From Diplodia intermedia (Eukaryota > Ascomycota > Dothideomycetes > Botryosphaeriales > Botryosphaeriaceae), in NCBI GenBank assembly GCA_021495925.1, contig JAKEKT010000147.1, positions 1-56,123 on the forward strand: a stretch of DNA of 56,123 nucleotides, written 5' to 3'. Positions 42,213 through 52,600 of the stretch are shown here, in pieces. A program made the translations under genes and the position numbers. The notes under the pieces were generated by a model. That model worked only from the letters and a program-made list of their open reading frames with translations. It was not told the origin of the DNA and searched no databases. Each line of letters starts with the position of its first letter. Within the stretch, counting starts at the first letter, position 1.

Positions 42213-43321
42213 TCATCGGTTGATGCAGGCCCGCTGCTGCGCCTCGGTGGTGTGTTGGTGATACGTGCAGTCGTGTGCTGGCCTGACGAGCGCGCTGCGC
42301 CCTTCCTTCGCTCGCATTGTGGCGTTGAACGCCTCAAACACAAACCCGCCAGGCCAGTCATCAGGGCTGCCGGCCAGCGCTTGACCCGTGCGCGCGTACT
42401 CGTGCGCGAGGAGCCTGCAGAGCGGCGAGTCCTCTGGCAAGCTGTCGTACACATGGTTGATGACCTCGGAGTCGGGGAGCGCGTAGTCTTTCTGCGCGCA
42501 CGAGATGATTGCATCCATGGTGTCCCTCTCCAGCTGCGGCACGTCGTAGTTGTCCGCGAATATGTAGAGAAATGCGAGGTCTGACAGTATGCGCATGCGC
42601 GCAAGCTCCCCCTCCATGGGGTCGAGGAGCAGCTTCCGTGAGTAGAGCCACTCGACGAACATTTGGAACGTGTTAGCATCCGTCACAGGGAGCTCCATCT
42701 TCTTCTCCCTGGCCTCCCTGAAGTCTCCGAGGAAGGTGTTTCGGAAGAAGGGAGAAACATCGCACAGGGCTGATTGATGGAGAACGAATAGCTTGTTGTT
42801 GGTGCCGACACGGACTTGCACCGTTGTAGCCATGTCACTACTGCTCGGGGTAAGTGCATGTCATGTGATGCTCGATGGTCTGAAACTCACCCATAGGAAA
42901 GGCGGCGATATTCAGAGGGGATGATCTCTTGCGAAGTGTCGAGTCTCACCCTCTTCGCTCCCGAGGCTGATGTCATTTCCTGGGAAGCTTTTCGCGCGAA
43001 ACCAAATCCTTGTGACTTCATCCCAGGTCCATGATCTCCTACTATGCCGCGAGCGGAAGTGGCCGGCGAAGCACTCCGCTGGGTACGGAAACTGAACCTC
43101 AATGGCGTTTGGGTAGGCGACTCCTGAGTTGTTGGTGGTGAGGGCTCAGCGGTACCTCCCACGCTCGACGAACCTGCAAGAGTCTGAGATGGCGTACGAT
43201 ATATGAAACGCTGCATCGCGTTCGAGAGAGGCGTTTGCCTTTGTTTAACGAAGAGTGGAGCGGATGCGCTATCCTGGTGTGTGGGGAGACGGGAGGATGC
43301 GACGACACGAGCGGGGCTCAT
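42213..43321 (-). CDS. BTB/POZ domain protein
   Basis: Two exons, complement(join(42213..42840,42891..43321)), 352 residues. The first ~145 residues are Ser/Thr/Pro-rich and basic (RFSFRTQRSASPATSARG, GAKRVRLDTSQEI) and look disordered, perhaps with a nuclear signal. The BTB domain (about 148-260) follows: VQVRVGTNNKLFVLHQSALC, VSPFFRNTFLGDFREA, MELPVTDANTFQMFVEWLYS, then the typical helix LSDLAFLYIFADNYDVPQLE. Fungal BTB proteins of this type are numerous and mostly uncharacterised; some are Cul3 adaptors. The intron is 50 nt. If it were missed, the BTB part alone would start at MATTVQVRVG. Confidence 0.88.
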
Positions 43322-43849
43322 CCAGGTTTGAGAACCTCTGTTGAGACGATGATGGTGCTGAGACTAGAGATGACGCGGTCCCGCTGCTCGGCTGGACTAA
43401 GAGGTACCTAGGTGGGTAGGCACGTTGTAGTCGCTCCTTCCGTCTGAGGTGATCGCTCCCCACCAATGACAGCCGTCCTCCGCGAATTCCCCAAATAGGC
43501 TCACAGATACGGCACTTTGGTGAGGCCTTCGATTCGCTATCCAACCAGTCTTGCAGTATGAAATTCAAAGTCCGGCAGAAGCAAAGAGAAATTCTAGCGT
43601 GTTTTCCCCGTGACTACGGCATCTACATGACCGCGTGAGCTGTTCAATACATACACAAGTTGCTAGTCTTCCAGTCCCGCTTTTGATATAAGAACGGACA
43701 AGTCCCGTATTAACTCCAAACCATAAATACCTCGATGGGTAGTTTCCGAAGTACCAAAAAAAATATGTGCCGTACAATATGTTGGGCCTCCTCCGCCCAG
43801 TCTACCGGCGCAACATCTTTCCATCCATAGCAGTATCCTCAACAACCCG
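43322..43849. other. Region between VTC1 and the BTB gene
   Basis: About 0.5 kb of AT-richer sequence holding the 3' end of VTC1 and the promoter of the BTB gene. No other feature was recognised. Confidence 0.55.
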
Positions 43850-44298
43850 CTAGTTCGTGACGCGGAGGACGAAGTTGACGATGACGGCGGCCAGCAGGGC
43901 GAGGGCCAGCACGGTGGGACCGAAGCGGTCGTCGAAGCCGCCCTGGCCGCGCTGGCGGATGCTCTTGGCGCGCCAGTGGAAGGTGACGAGGGCGTAGATC
44001 ATGGCGGCCATGGCGACGAGGGTGAAGAGGCCGGCGCTGATCTGGCCGACCTTGTCGCCGAAGTTGAGCAGCCCGACGGCCAGGCCGCCGAGGATGACGG
44101 TGAAGTTGAGCCACGAGAGGAAGGTGCGCTCGTTGGCGAAAAAAACCTTGGGCTCGACGCGCGTGGGCAGCGCGATGCGCTTGCCTGTGCATGGAAGAGG
44201 ATTAGCGATCGTCTCGCGAGAGCGCAGAGAGCAGAGAGCCTCATGAGGTGCGGAGGTCGCCTACCCGGGGCAGTCTGGAGGAGAGGTTGGCTCGACAT
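43850..44298 (-). CDS. VTC1: Vacuolar transporter chaperone subunit 1
   Basis: Two exons, complement(join(43850..44184,44265..44298)), 122 residues, close to yeast Vtc1 (129). Vtc1 is the small membrane subunit of the VTC complex, which makes and translocates polyphosphate into the vacuole. It has the DUF202 layout: KRIALPTRVEPKVFFANERT, FLSWLNFTVILGGLAVGLLN (TM1), ISAGLFTLVAMAAMIYALVT (TM2) and PTVLALALLAAVIVNFVLRV (TM3). The start MSSQPLLQTAPG is short, as in the family. The intron is 80 nt. Divergent from the Tctex1 gene, 445 bp start to start. Confidence 0.96.
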
Positions 44299-44742
44299 TA
44301 CGGATCGGCGGGGGCGGACGTGCTCTAAGATGAGGTCGAAGGGAGGGCGGCGGTGCCAATGGGGTCACAACAGCACGACGGGGAGAAAAACAGAGTCGGG
44401 AGAGAGCAGCGGCGGGAGAAAAAGTCGTGTCGCGAGACGACGGAGCAGGCTTGCGGCAGCGAGAGACGGACGATGGAGCTTTGAGCGGCGCGGCGCACGA
44501 GGGAGCGGACAAGCTTTCTGATTCGTCCCCGCTCGACCCAATAATTGACGTCGCCCGGTCGCTCCGCAACGGCCCCGAGGCCTACTCTACTCTCGCTCCG
44601 CCGCCGACAACAACACACACGACAGCTCCCTGCCCCAACGCCCCTCGCCGTCCCGCCCTAAACATCCCCGAACGCCGCCCGCCCTCCACAATCCGCCGCA
44701 TCCTTAGATCCAACCACCTGCGCACCGCAACACACCGTCGCC

Positions 44743-45452
44743 ATGGCCGCTCCCGTACGATCCACGTGTTCTCCCTCTCCTATTGCTCCTAACCCGGCTG
44801 ACCACCCCAAGCAGCCCGTCTCGGAAACCCGCTTGAAGCAGATCGCCACCGATGTACGCCTCCTCCAGCGCTTCTCCAGACCCTCTCCGGATCCATGACC
44901 GCTAAAACAAACGTCTCCCCACAGGCCTGCGACGCTGCCGTCGGAACCGCCGAGAGCTACATCCACTCCTCGACCGCCGAGTGGAATAACACCATCATCG
45001 TGCGTGGGCTCCCACCAACCTCCACAAGAAGAAGCACCAGCAGCAGTCTGCACTAGCATGCACGCATCCACCCGCAGCAGGAAAGAGAGAGAGAAGAAAA
45101 GGACGACGTAGTAACCGCAGTCACATGTGCCTTGTCGCAAACGCAGAACACCATCCTCAAGTCGTTGATCAGCGAGACGAGCACCGGCCCCAACAACCAG
45201 CCGCCGTTCAAGTACGCCGTCAACAGCACCATCATCCAGCACGCCCCGACGTTTTCGCGCACCGCCGACGACTCCGCCCCCGCCTCCGAGGACCACGCCG
45301 CCAGCCTTGCCAAGGTCGGCCGCCGCGGCATGCACAGCGCCGCCGGCGCCTACTGGAACAGCGAGAAGGACGGCATGTGGTCGTTCAAGTACGACGGCGG
45401 CGAGAAGAAGGGCCTCGACGTTGTCATCAACGTCATGTGGATTGCGCTCTAA
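44743..45452 (+). CDS. Dynein light chain, Tctex1 type
   Basis: Four exons, join(44743..44754,44815..44853,44925..44999,45147..45452), 143 residues. Tctex1 light chains bind the dynein intermediate chain and cargo. The protein reads MAAP|VSETRLKQIATD after the first junctions, then ACDAAVGTAESYIHSSTAEW (helical), NNTIINTILKSLISETS, FKYAVNSTIIQ, and the C-terminal strands SAAGAYWNSEKDGMWSFKYD and GLDVVINVMWIAL. The latter are diagnostic. Exon 1 is just 12 nt, with introns of 60, 71 and 147 nt. Residue order and length match the family (about 110-150). Confidence 0.92.
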
Positions 45453-46046
45453 ACTCCGTCGTCCAACTTCACGGCTCCGTAGGAGTGCAGTGCTGGGGAA
45501 AGGGGGGAGGAAGAAGAGGGGAATGGAAATAGGGGGGGAGGACCAGGAGGGAGGATGGTGTGGGAGGAGCAAGCACGTGGATCTTCACAGGTATATGTTG
45601 TGCAGCTAGCGCTTTTGAGCATCCGGTTGGGAGCCTGGAGTACCTCAAACTTGTTGGTTTCTGGGAAAGGGGACACCAGGGTTTTTCGCTTCGTATTTTC
45701 TCTATTGTTGCATTTATTTTTTTCGCATCACTATCGGCACAGGAAAAAAAAAGATGCGCCCTCAATCTGTGTGCGGCGTCTGTTGGTATTGAGACTGGCT
45801 ACAGGATACAGGAATTTACCCCGGAAAGCACAAAAATCGGCCCCCCTTTCGATTGGATCAACAGCAGTCTTTAGCGGGCGAGGTAATCACAAACGCCTTG
45901 TATATCAATCTTTGGTTTTTCCTTTTCTGTCTCGTCATTGCTTCCGTCAGATTTGTCTCCCATCCGATCTCTTGCGCCTTCGGTAAGGCGACGGCTGATC
46001 GCCCCCCCATCGCCGACGATCTCCCCCGGACCCAGACCAACCAATC
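45453..46046. other. Convergent 3' regions, Tctex1 and alpha/beta hydrolase 2
   Basis: About 0.6 kb with G- and T-rich runs. Short open frames only; nothing recognised. Confidence 0.55.
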
Positions 46047-47120
46047 TCACGCCTCACCACCACCACCACCACCAGAACAATCCCCAACGAACCTCTCCCA
46101 ATACGGCAAAAACGCCTCCGGCTGCTCCCAAAACGGCGCGTGCCCCAAGCCGGGGAGCCTGTGGCACCTGCCCTCCCACAGGTTCCGGTACGCCAGCCCG
46201 TCCAGGTAATCCAGGTTGACGAACGGCTCGTCGGCGCCGTTGACGACGGCGCACGGCACGGGGCTCTCGGCCACGAGGCGGACCTGGTCGGCGCCGCGGC
46301 CGGCCTCGAAGGCGGCGAACATGACGCGGCGGGCGCGGCCGTCGGTGCGCACGGCGGCGGCGCGGATCCAGGGCGCGCGCTCGCCGCGGGCGGCCTCGAA
46401 GGGGAAGGTGTCGAAGTCGCGGGCGGACCAGTGCTCGGTGCCGGCGAGGTTGACGTGCTGGTCGTGTTCTCCTTCTCCTTCTTCATCTCCTTCTTTCCCT
46501 TCGCCTCCCTTTTCTTTTCCCTTCTTCTTCTCCCCTTCCGCCCCTCCGCCGAGAAAGAAGCCCCTCTGCGTCTGCTCCAGCCCCAGCGACGGCGGCGTGC
46601 CCGTGATCATGATGCCCCTGACGCGCACCCCCCTCCCACTCCCTTCCCCTCCACCTTCCCCTCCCCCTCCACCTTCCCCCGCCGCCGCCCCCGCCGCGGC
46701 CTCCACATGCGCCACCATCTCAATCGCATTATGCCCCCCCAAACTCCACCCCAGCACCACCACCTCCCGCACCCCCAGCGCATCCAGCACCCGCAGCGCC
46801 GCGTCGCCGTACGCCGGCTGCGTGTACGACCCCTCGTCCGGCGCGTCGCCGCTCGCGCCGTGGCCGGGCAGGTCGAGGGCGAGGATGCGGTGGTGGCGGA
46901 GGGGCGAATGGGGGGACCGAGACAGCGCGATGAGCGGGAGGAAGATGTGCGAGTGCGAGCTGTTGCCGTGGAGGAGGAGGAGGGTTGGGAGGGGGGATGG
47001 GGTGGGCGAGGGGGGGCTGCCGGTGTCGAGGACGTGGATGGTGCCGTGGGGGGTGGGGATCGTGTGGGGGGTTAGGTTGAGGGTGGAGGGGGTTGGGGTT
47101 GGGGTCGGGGTCGGAGGCAT
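46047..47120 (-). CDS. Alpha/beta hydrolase fold protein 2
   Basis: Single exon, 357 residues. A short Pro/Thr repeat starts it (MPPTPTPTPTPSTLNLTPH), then HGTIHVLDTG, LLLLHGNSSHSHIFLPLIAL (HG oxyanion region), ILALDLPGHGASGDAP, the nucleophile elbow GWSLGGHNAIEMV, a Gly/Glu/Lys-rich insertion (about 150-220), the acid site AVVNGADEPFVNLDYLD and GLGHAPFWEQPEAFLPYWER with the catalytic His. This is the epoxide-hydrolase/lactonase-like layout; the substrate is unknown. The Gly- and Lys/Glu-rich cap insertions are low-complexity and probably disordered. The gene has no intron and is very GC-rich. Confidence 0.87.
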   Translation of the reverse strand: MPPTPTPTPTPSTLNLTPHTIPTPHGTIHVLDTGSPPSPTPSPLPTLLLLHGNSSHSHIFLPLIALSRSPHSPLRHHRILALDLPGHGASGDAPDEGSYTQPAYGDAALRVLDALGVREVVVLGWSLGGHNAIEMVAHVEAAAGAAAGEGGGGGEGGGEGSGRGVRVRGIMITGTPPSLGLEQTQRGFFLGGGAEGEKKKGKEKGGEGKEGDEEGEGEHDQHVNLAGTEHWSARDFDTFPFEAARGERAPWIRAAAVRTDGRARRVMFAAFEAGRGADQVRLVAESPVPCAVVNGADEPFVNLDYLDGLAYRNLWEGRCHRLPGLGHAPFWEQPEAFLPYWERFVGDCSGGGGGGEA

Positions 47121-47855
47121 TGTGTGTGCGGTTCTGGTTGTTTGGATTTGTAGGTGGGTGGGTGGGTGGGTGGGTGAGGAAGGACGTTTATGAGCGAGCG
47201 TTGTGCTGCTGTTATCAACAAGTCGAGCGGGGAAACGCGAGCAGGCGAATAGGTTGCGTCTTCCTTCTCTTTTTACCCCACTTCCGCGCCGCGGGTCGTC
47301 ATTATCGTGGGCGGAGCCGCGAATGCGCTTGGGTAGGTCAGGTGTCGCGGCCTTTGTGCGGAAAGGTGGGTGAGCTGCGGGATAAGACGGCGTTGGTCTT
47401 CAGCCCTATGTGAGGGGTTGGGGTACCTACTTTTGTGCACCTGCAGCGGGGCAGCTGCGGGATGACGGGGGGACTTCCCGTCTCACCCGCGCCGATTATA
47501 TGTCAATTTTTTTTTAGCTGAGGCCTGCTTTCGCCAGTAAACTTCGCAGCTGAGTTTTCTGTTTTCCACTTGTTCCTCGTTCAAGACGGGCCATGGAGAC
47601 CTTCAACCTCGTCGTTCGTGCGTGCCGCCGAAACTTTCACGCATAGCATATCGGATCCATAACACAACATCTGCTCGCATGCTGTTCTTTTGAATTAAGT
47701 TAGAAAGCTCCCAGCCAAGTGTGTATTCTTCAGTTGCAATCCTTCATCTCTGCGTGATTGGATGTCGAGATTGACTCTTGACGTTAAAGACAGCTATTTT
47801 ACAAAGTTGTGACATTTCCTTTCATAGCATTCAGCCCACCCCAAATGCCCATTCC
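47121..47855. other. Region between alpha/beta hydrolase 2 and COQ2
   Basis: About 0.7 kb. It includes a GGGT repeat at about 47154-47175 just before the hydrolase start, the hydrolase promoter, and the COQ2 3' side. No gene was recognised. Confidence 0.55.
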
Positions 47856-49106
47856 CTACGCCAACAACACCTCCTTCCCCTCCTCCACATCGTCCCCATA
47901 CCACCCAAACAGCCTCGCCAAATAGTCGCCCAGCAACCCCGCCGAGATGGCGCCTCCGGTCATCCAGCACCCGTTCCTAAACCACCACCAGCAATCCGCC
48001 ACGCTCTTCAGCCGGACCCTCCAGATCATGGTCCCCAGCGTCGCCGCGGCGCCGCCCACGCTCCCGACGAAGAAGACGGGACCGGCGCCGACCGCCGCGC
48101 CGGCGGCCGCCAGCAGCGAGACCTGGACGGCGGCCAGCCCGCACAGGACGGCCTTGGTGTTGGCCTCGTGGGCGAGGGCGATGCTCTTGATGCCGGCGCG
48201 GGCGTCGTCGCGGATGTCCATGTGCGCGTAGATCATGTCGTACAGCACCGTCCACGCGACGCAGCTCGCGTACAGGCAGCCCGCGGCGGTCGCGGCGACG
48301 GCGTCGCCGAGCAGGTCGACGTGCAGCGCGGGGAAGCCCATGGCGGCGCCCCAGGAGAACGTCAGGCCGAGCACCGCCTGCGGGTAGTAGGTGACGCGCT
48401 TGGCGAGCGGGTAGGCGGCGACGAGCAGCAGGCTGGGCGCGCCGTGCAGGAAGCAGGCGGGCTGCGGGAACTGCAGCAGCACCGCCAGCCCCGCGAGCAG
48501 CTGGGCGCCGGTGAAGACGACGGCGGCGCGCGGCGCGACGGCGCCGCGCGCGATGGGCCGCAGCCGCGTGCGCGCCACGTGCGGGTCGAGGTTGCGGTCC
48601 CACAGGTCGTTGATGGTGCAGCCCGCGCCGCGCATGACGAGGGCGCCGGCGAGGAAGAGGAGCGAGGTGCCGGCGACGGCGGACGGGGCGGCCATGGGCG
48701 TGGCGAGCGGCGCCGCCAGGAGCGTGCTGAAGAGGCAGGGGAAGAAGAGGTAGTAGGTCCCCACCGGCTTGTCGAGACGGACCAGTTCTGCGTAGGGGAC
48801 GACGCGGGCGGGGAGGTGGGAGAGCAGGCCTGTGGTGGGCGGGTGGTAGGCGGGGAGTCTGTCGTCATTTGTTTGGATTGGAGTTGCCGTCTGCGCTTGC
48901 TGGGTGGGCGCGCTGGAGGTGTGGAGTATGCGGGTTGATATGCGGCCATTTGCTCGTGTCAACTGCAGACGCTGAGCATTTGCGGAGAATAGTGGTCTTG
49001 CCGGCGCTGTCCGGAAATGAGATGTTGATGTGCGGAGGGTGAGGCTCCCGGAGGCCTTGTGCAATCCATGCCGACTGTGGCGTTGCAAGGTGTGTAGCAA
49101 CAGCAT
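47856..49106 (-). CDS. COQ2: 4-Hydroxybenzoate polyprenyltransferase, mitochondrial
   Basis: Single exon, 416 residues from the ATG at 49106; the frame is open further upstream but the Arg-rich sequence after this ATG fits a presequence (MLLLHTLQRHSRHGLHKASG). Coq2 attaches the polyprenyl tail to 4-hydroxybenzoate in ubiquinone synthesis at the inner mitochondrial membrane. The UbiA family's first Asp motif is NDLWDRNLDPHVARTR (about 166-181), and the second is in YDMIYAHMDIRDDARAGIKS. About eight hydrophobic segments follow the start of the catalytic part (LVRLDKPVGTYYLFFPCLFS). Divergent from the JmjC gene, 524 bp start to start. A 386-codon antisense frame is shadow. Confidence 0.95.
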   Translation of the reverse strand: MLLLHTLQRHSRHGLHKASGSLTLRTSTSHFRTAPARPLFSANAQRLQLTRANGRISTRILHTSSAPTQQAQTATPIQTNDDRLPAYHPPTTGLLSHLPARVVPYAELVRLDKPVGTYYLFFPCLFSTLLAAPLATPMAAPSAVAGTSLLFLAGALVMRGAGCTINDLWDRNLDPHVARTRLRPIARGAVAPRAAVVFTGAQLLAGLAVLLQFPQPACFLHGAPSLLLVAAYPLAKRVTYYPQAVLGLTFSWGAAMGFPALHVDLLGDAVAATAAGCLYASCVAWTVLYDMIYAHMDIRDDARAGIKSIALAHEANTKAVLCGLAAVQVSLLAAAGAAVGAGPVFFVGSVGGAAATLGTMIWRVRLKSVADCWWWFRNGCWMTGGAISAGLLGDYLARLFGWYGDDVEEGKEVLLA

Positions 49107-49629
49107 GTCGATGCCGAGTGGGAAGTAGAAGAATAAATTAGAGTAGCTCTTTCCTGAAAAAAAGCGTCGCCGGCATCCGAGGTTGTCTAATCGTTGTAGT
49201 GCGCGGTGGAGACAATCGACGCCGACTACTGGGTCAATTGCATCAGACCCGGTTGATAGGTTCACTGGGTCAGGCCGCTTGGCCGAGCACCGTCGCTTTC
49301 GGGGAGGCGAGAGGAACGAGGCTGAGGCCGAGGGCGCGGGCTTTCTGGTGGTTGATGGTCTGTGCGCGAGTCGCGCGAAGCTCGACGCCTCCACCAACTG
49401 AAGCTCCCGCGCTTCCTCTTCACCCGCCGCCGCCCTTTGCACTTCACCCCGCAACCCTCCGCCTTTCCTGGCCCTCTCGACGCGACCCACGCGCCGACCG
49501 CTCTCCGGGTCATTGCGCGATTATGCGAATACCCCCGCGCCCGAGTGACGCGTCCCGAATCCAGCCTCAACCCTCGCCCGCTCTACCCGCTCAACCATAG
49601 CTGCGCCGCCCGCAACTTCGCTGGAAAAA
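49107..49629. promoter_or_regulatory. Shared divergent promoter region, COQ2 and JmjC gene
   Basis: About 0.5 kb between divergent start codons. The COQ2 frame stays open into it without a better start. A C-rich leader precedes the JmjC ATG. No specific site was recognised. Confidence 0.4.
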
Positions 49630-52600
49630 ATGCCCGCCCAACGCCCGCGCGCCTCCTTCGAGCCCATCCCGCCCGACTTCGACGTCCAAGCACTTGTGGA
49701 AAACACCGAGAATTTTCAATATGTCGATCGCATCTCGGTCGACATGATACAGGAACAAGGTATCGAACAATTCGAGAAGCTTGTTTTGCTGCATGTGGTC
49801 ATAGGCGGAAAGCCACTCGTTGTCGATGGCTTCGAAGATCTCTTGGACCCATGGACCTTCACGCCCGAGTGGCTTGCCGCCAATTGTGGTGACAAGGGTA
49901 GGCTGTCGCCCCGTCCGCTTCCAAGTCCCACGCTCACTTCACTTTAGTCGAGCAGGCGCGCAACCTGACGGCCAAAAACAACATAGCCCTCACAATAGCT
50001 CACTATCTCAAGAACATGGGCCTCCTCACCAACCAGTACTTCGAAAAGTCTTCCAACTACAAGGACAAGAACCGCCAACGCATCTATCTCAAAGACATCG
50101 ATTGCCCGCAGGTTTGGCACGACAAGTTGAGAGACCAAATTCCAAACGGCCTCTTTTACCTCAACGAGAGCACCGGCGAGATCAACGGCCCAGGGTCTGT
50201 GGATGAGCCCACCCCCAATGCTCCCGGCGGCCGGAAGAAAGGCCGCGGAATTGCGAGGGCCGGAGACCTCATGAGCAGTCTCCCCCCAGAAATGAGAGCG
50301 GAAAACATGATGTGCTACATCGGGCACGAAGGGACCTACACGCCTTCGCACAGGGAAATGTGCGCGTCGTTGGGTCAAAACATCATGGTGCATGCGTCAA
50401 CGACTGTGGGGGAAGACGGCAAACCTGAGAAGCCCGGCAGTTCGATATGGTTCATGACCGAGACCAAAGATCGCCATAGGGTGTCGGAGTACTGGCTTTC
50501 CGTCCTTGGTCACGACATTGAAGTCGAAAATCACTTTGCGCAGGTCGCGGCCTGGAAAAGGGCGGATTTTCAGAAATACGTCGTGGAACAACGTCCAGGC
50601 GATTTCATCCTGATTCCTCCCATGGCGCCACACCAGGTCTGGAATCGCGGCACAAGAACAATGAAAGTGGCTTGGAACAGAACCACGGTCGAAACTTTGG
50701 AGATGGCCTTTGACGAAGCACTCCCCAACGCTCGAATGGTCTGCAGGGACGAGCAATACAAGAACAAAGCCATCGTCTACTACACTCTTTTAAAGTATTC
50801 GACTCTTCTTAAGCAGGCCAAAATGCAGAGCGAAGCGAGCTCTGAACAAGCAGCCCTTTTACGCTCTAGCCCCAAGGTTCGCCACGTTCAAAAGGATTTC
50901 AAGCGTTTATTCGAACTGTTCAAGCGCATCATACTCTCCGAAATGTTTTCGCAAGACATGCCGAAAGAGCACCCCGAGCTCATGCCTTTCGAGAGCTATG
51001 TCACCTGTGCCTACTGCAGGGGTAACATCTTCAACCGGTTTTTGACCTGCAAAGCCTGCGTTCATGCGCTGGGCACCGAAGCCGAGGAACCTTATGACAT
51101 TTGCATGGACTGTTATGCCATGGGGCGGAGCTGTGCCTGCGTCTCAGGCTTGCAGTGGGTCGAGCAATGGAGGTGGAAGGATTTGCTATACAAGTACGAG
51201 GAGTGGCGGAAGCAAGTAATCGACATCGACAATGGTCGCCTACACGAAAAGACGCCCATGCCCCTTCAGGAGGAGAAACGAAGCCTTCAAAAGAAGACAC
51301 TCGCACAGATTTGCCAGGAACAGCTGAAGGCCAGACCGTTCAAAGACTACCAAAATCCAAAGGCGAACGAAGACGAGGAAAAGTCCGACGAGGAAATCAT
51401 AGTCAACGACGACGGCACCGTACGCAAGACTGCCAAAAAACGGTCCAAGGCGTGGCTTGCCGCTCACGCCAGCTGTCACACGTGTATACACAAGCATCCA
51501 AAATGGAAGATGGCCAAGTGTACCACATGCGATCTCTGGTATTGTTACGGCTCGCTCTTCCGAGCACACGACCTCCAGCCACAGACGATCATGGAGAATC
51601 CCAGATGGCAATGTCCCCATTGCCGTCGCGTCTGCAACACCGGTGCTTGTCGCCGGGATCCTCGCCAGCGCCCCTACGAGCCAAAGGGGACCCTTTTGGG
51701 ACACGATACGAGGAAGGTTGCCGATGCCCGGAGCGTCGAGGCGTTGGTAGACTTCAGTGTGTCGAACCTCAACTGGCTAAGGGATGAAGACACAGCCCCG
51801 GCCGAGTCTGCACGGCTACGGAGGCGCCGTGAAGAAGCCGAACGGGCAAAGCAGATGAATCCGGCCGAAGATGAGAGATTCGACGGCGAAGAGGATGATC
51901 CACAAACTCAAATCCAATACTCACCTGTAGGCGACGACGAAAGCCTTTTGGATCCCGCGCTCCGTTCCAATGATGCAGCTCTGACCGGCTCGTCGGCAAT
52001 GCGTGACAGCGCAGTGTCGCGTAGCCAAGATACCCCGCTCTTCGTCGCTCAGGACGAGGAAAATGACCAGGCAACTGCGCCGCACGTTGATGACATGGAT
52101 GCAGACGACAACTCGCCGTACCCCGAACCGAATGGCGTCCAGGTCTTCCGAAGTGCTTCGAAGAGGGGCTTTGACGAGACCGACAACCACATTAAGCTCG
52201 TGTCGAAGAGACAGAGAACGGAAAAGTCTAAAACGCAGGCGAAGAGTGATGCTACCAGGCAGTTCCTCAAGAAGAAAGAGAAGGCCCAGCTTGAACAAGC
52301 AAAGAAGGATGGGAGGTACATCCAGGTGTGGGGCGCAATGAGGGGGCGCAGCGTCATGGCAAGACTCCACCTCCCAAGTGAGAAGCTTGCGGAATTCAGG
52401 CAACAGGAATTGGAGAAGCGCAAACGAGCGCAGCTCAGCTCGAATCCCAATGTCCAAGACTCGGCGTTGCATGATGTAGCAATCATTCAGTCGGATGTTG
52501 CTGCACCAAAGACTGCATCCGCTGCTTCAAACGGCACCAAGAAGAAGCACAATAAGGCGAGGATAGCGCTCGAGGACGACGACGACTTCGACATCAAGAA

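Noticed and set aside
47778..48938. 386-codon open frame antisense to COQ2
   Set aside because: Arg/Gly/Gln-rich shadow of a very GC-rich gene with clear UbiA motifs on the other strand.
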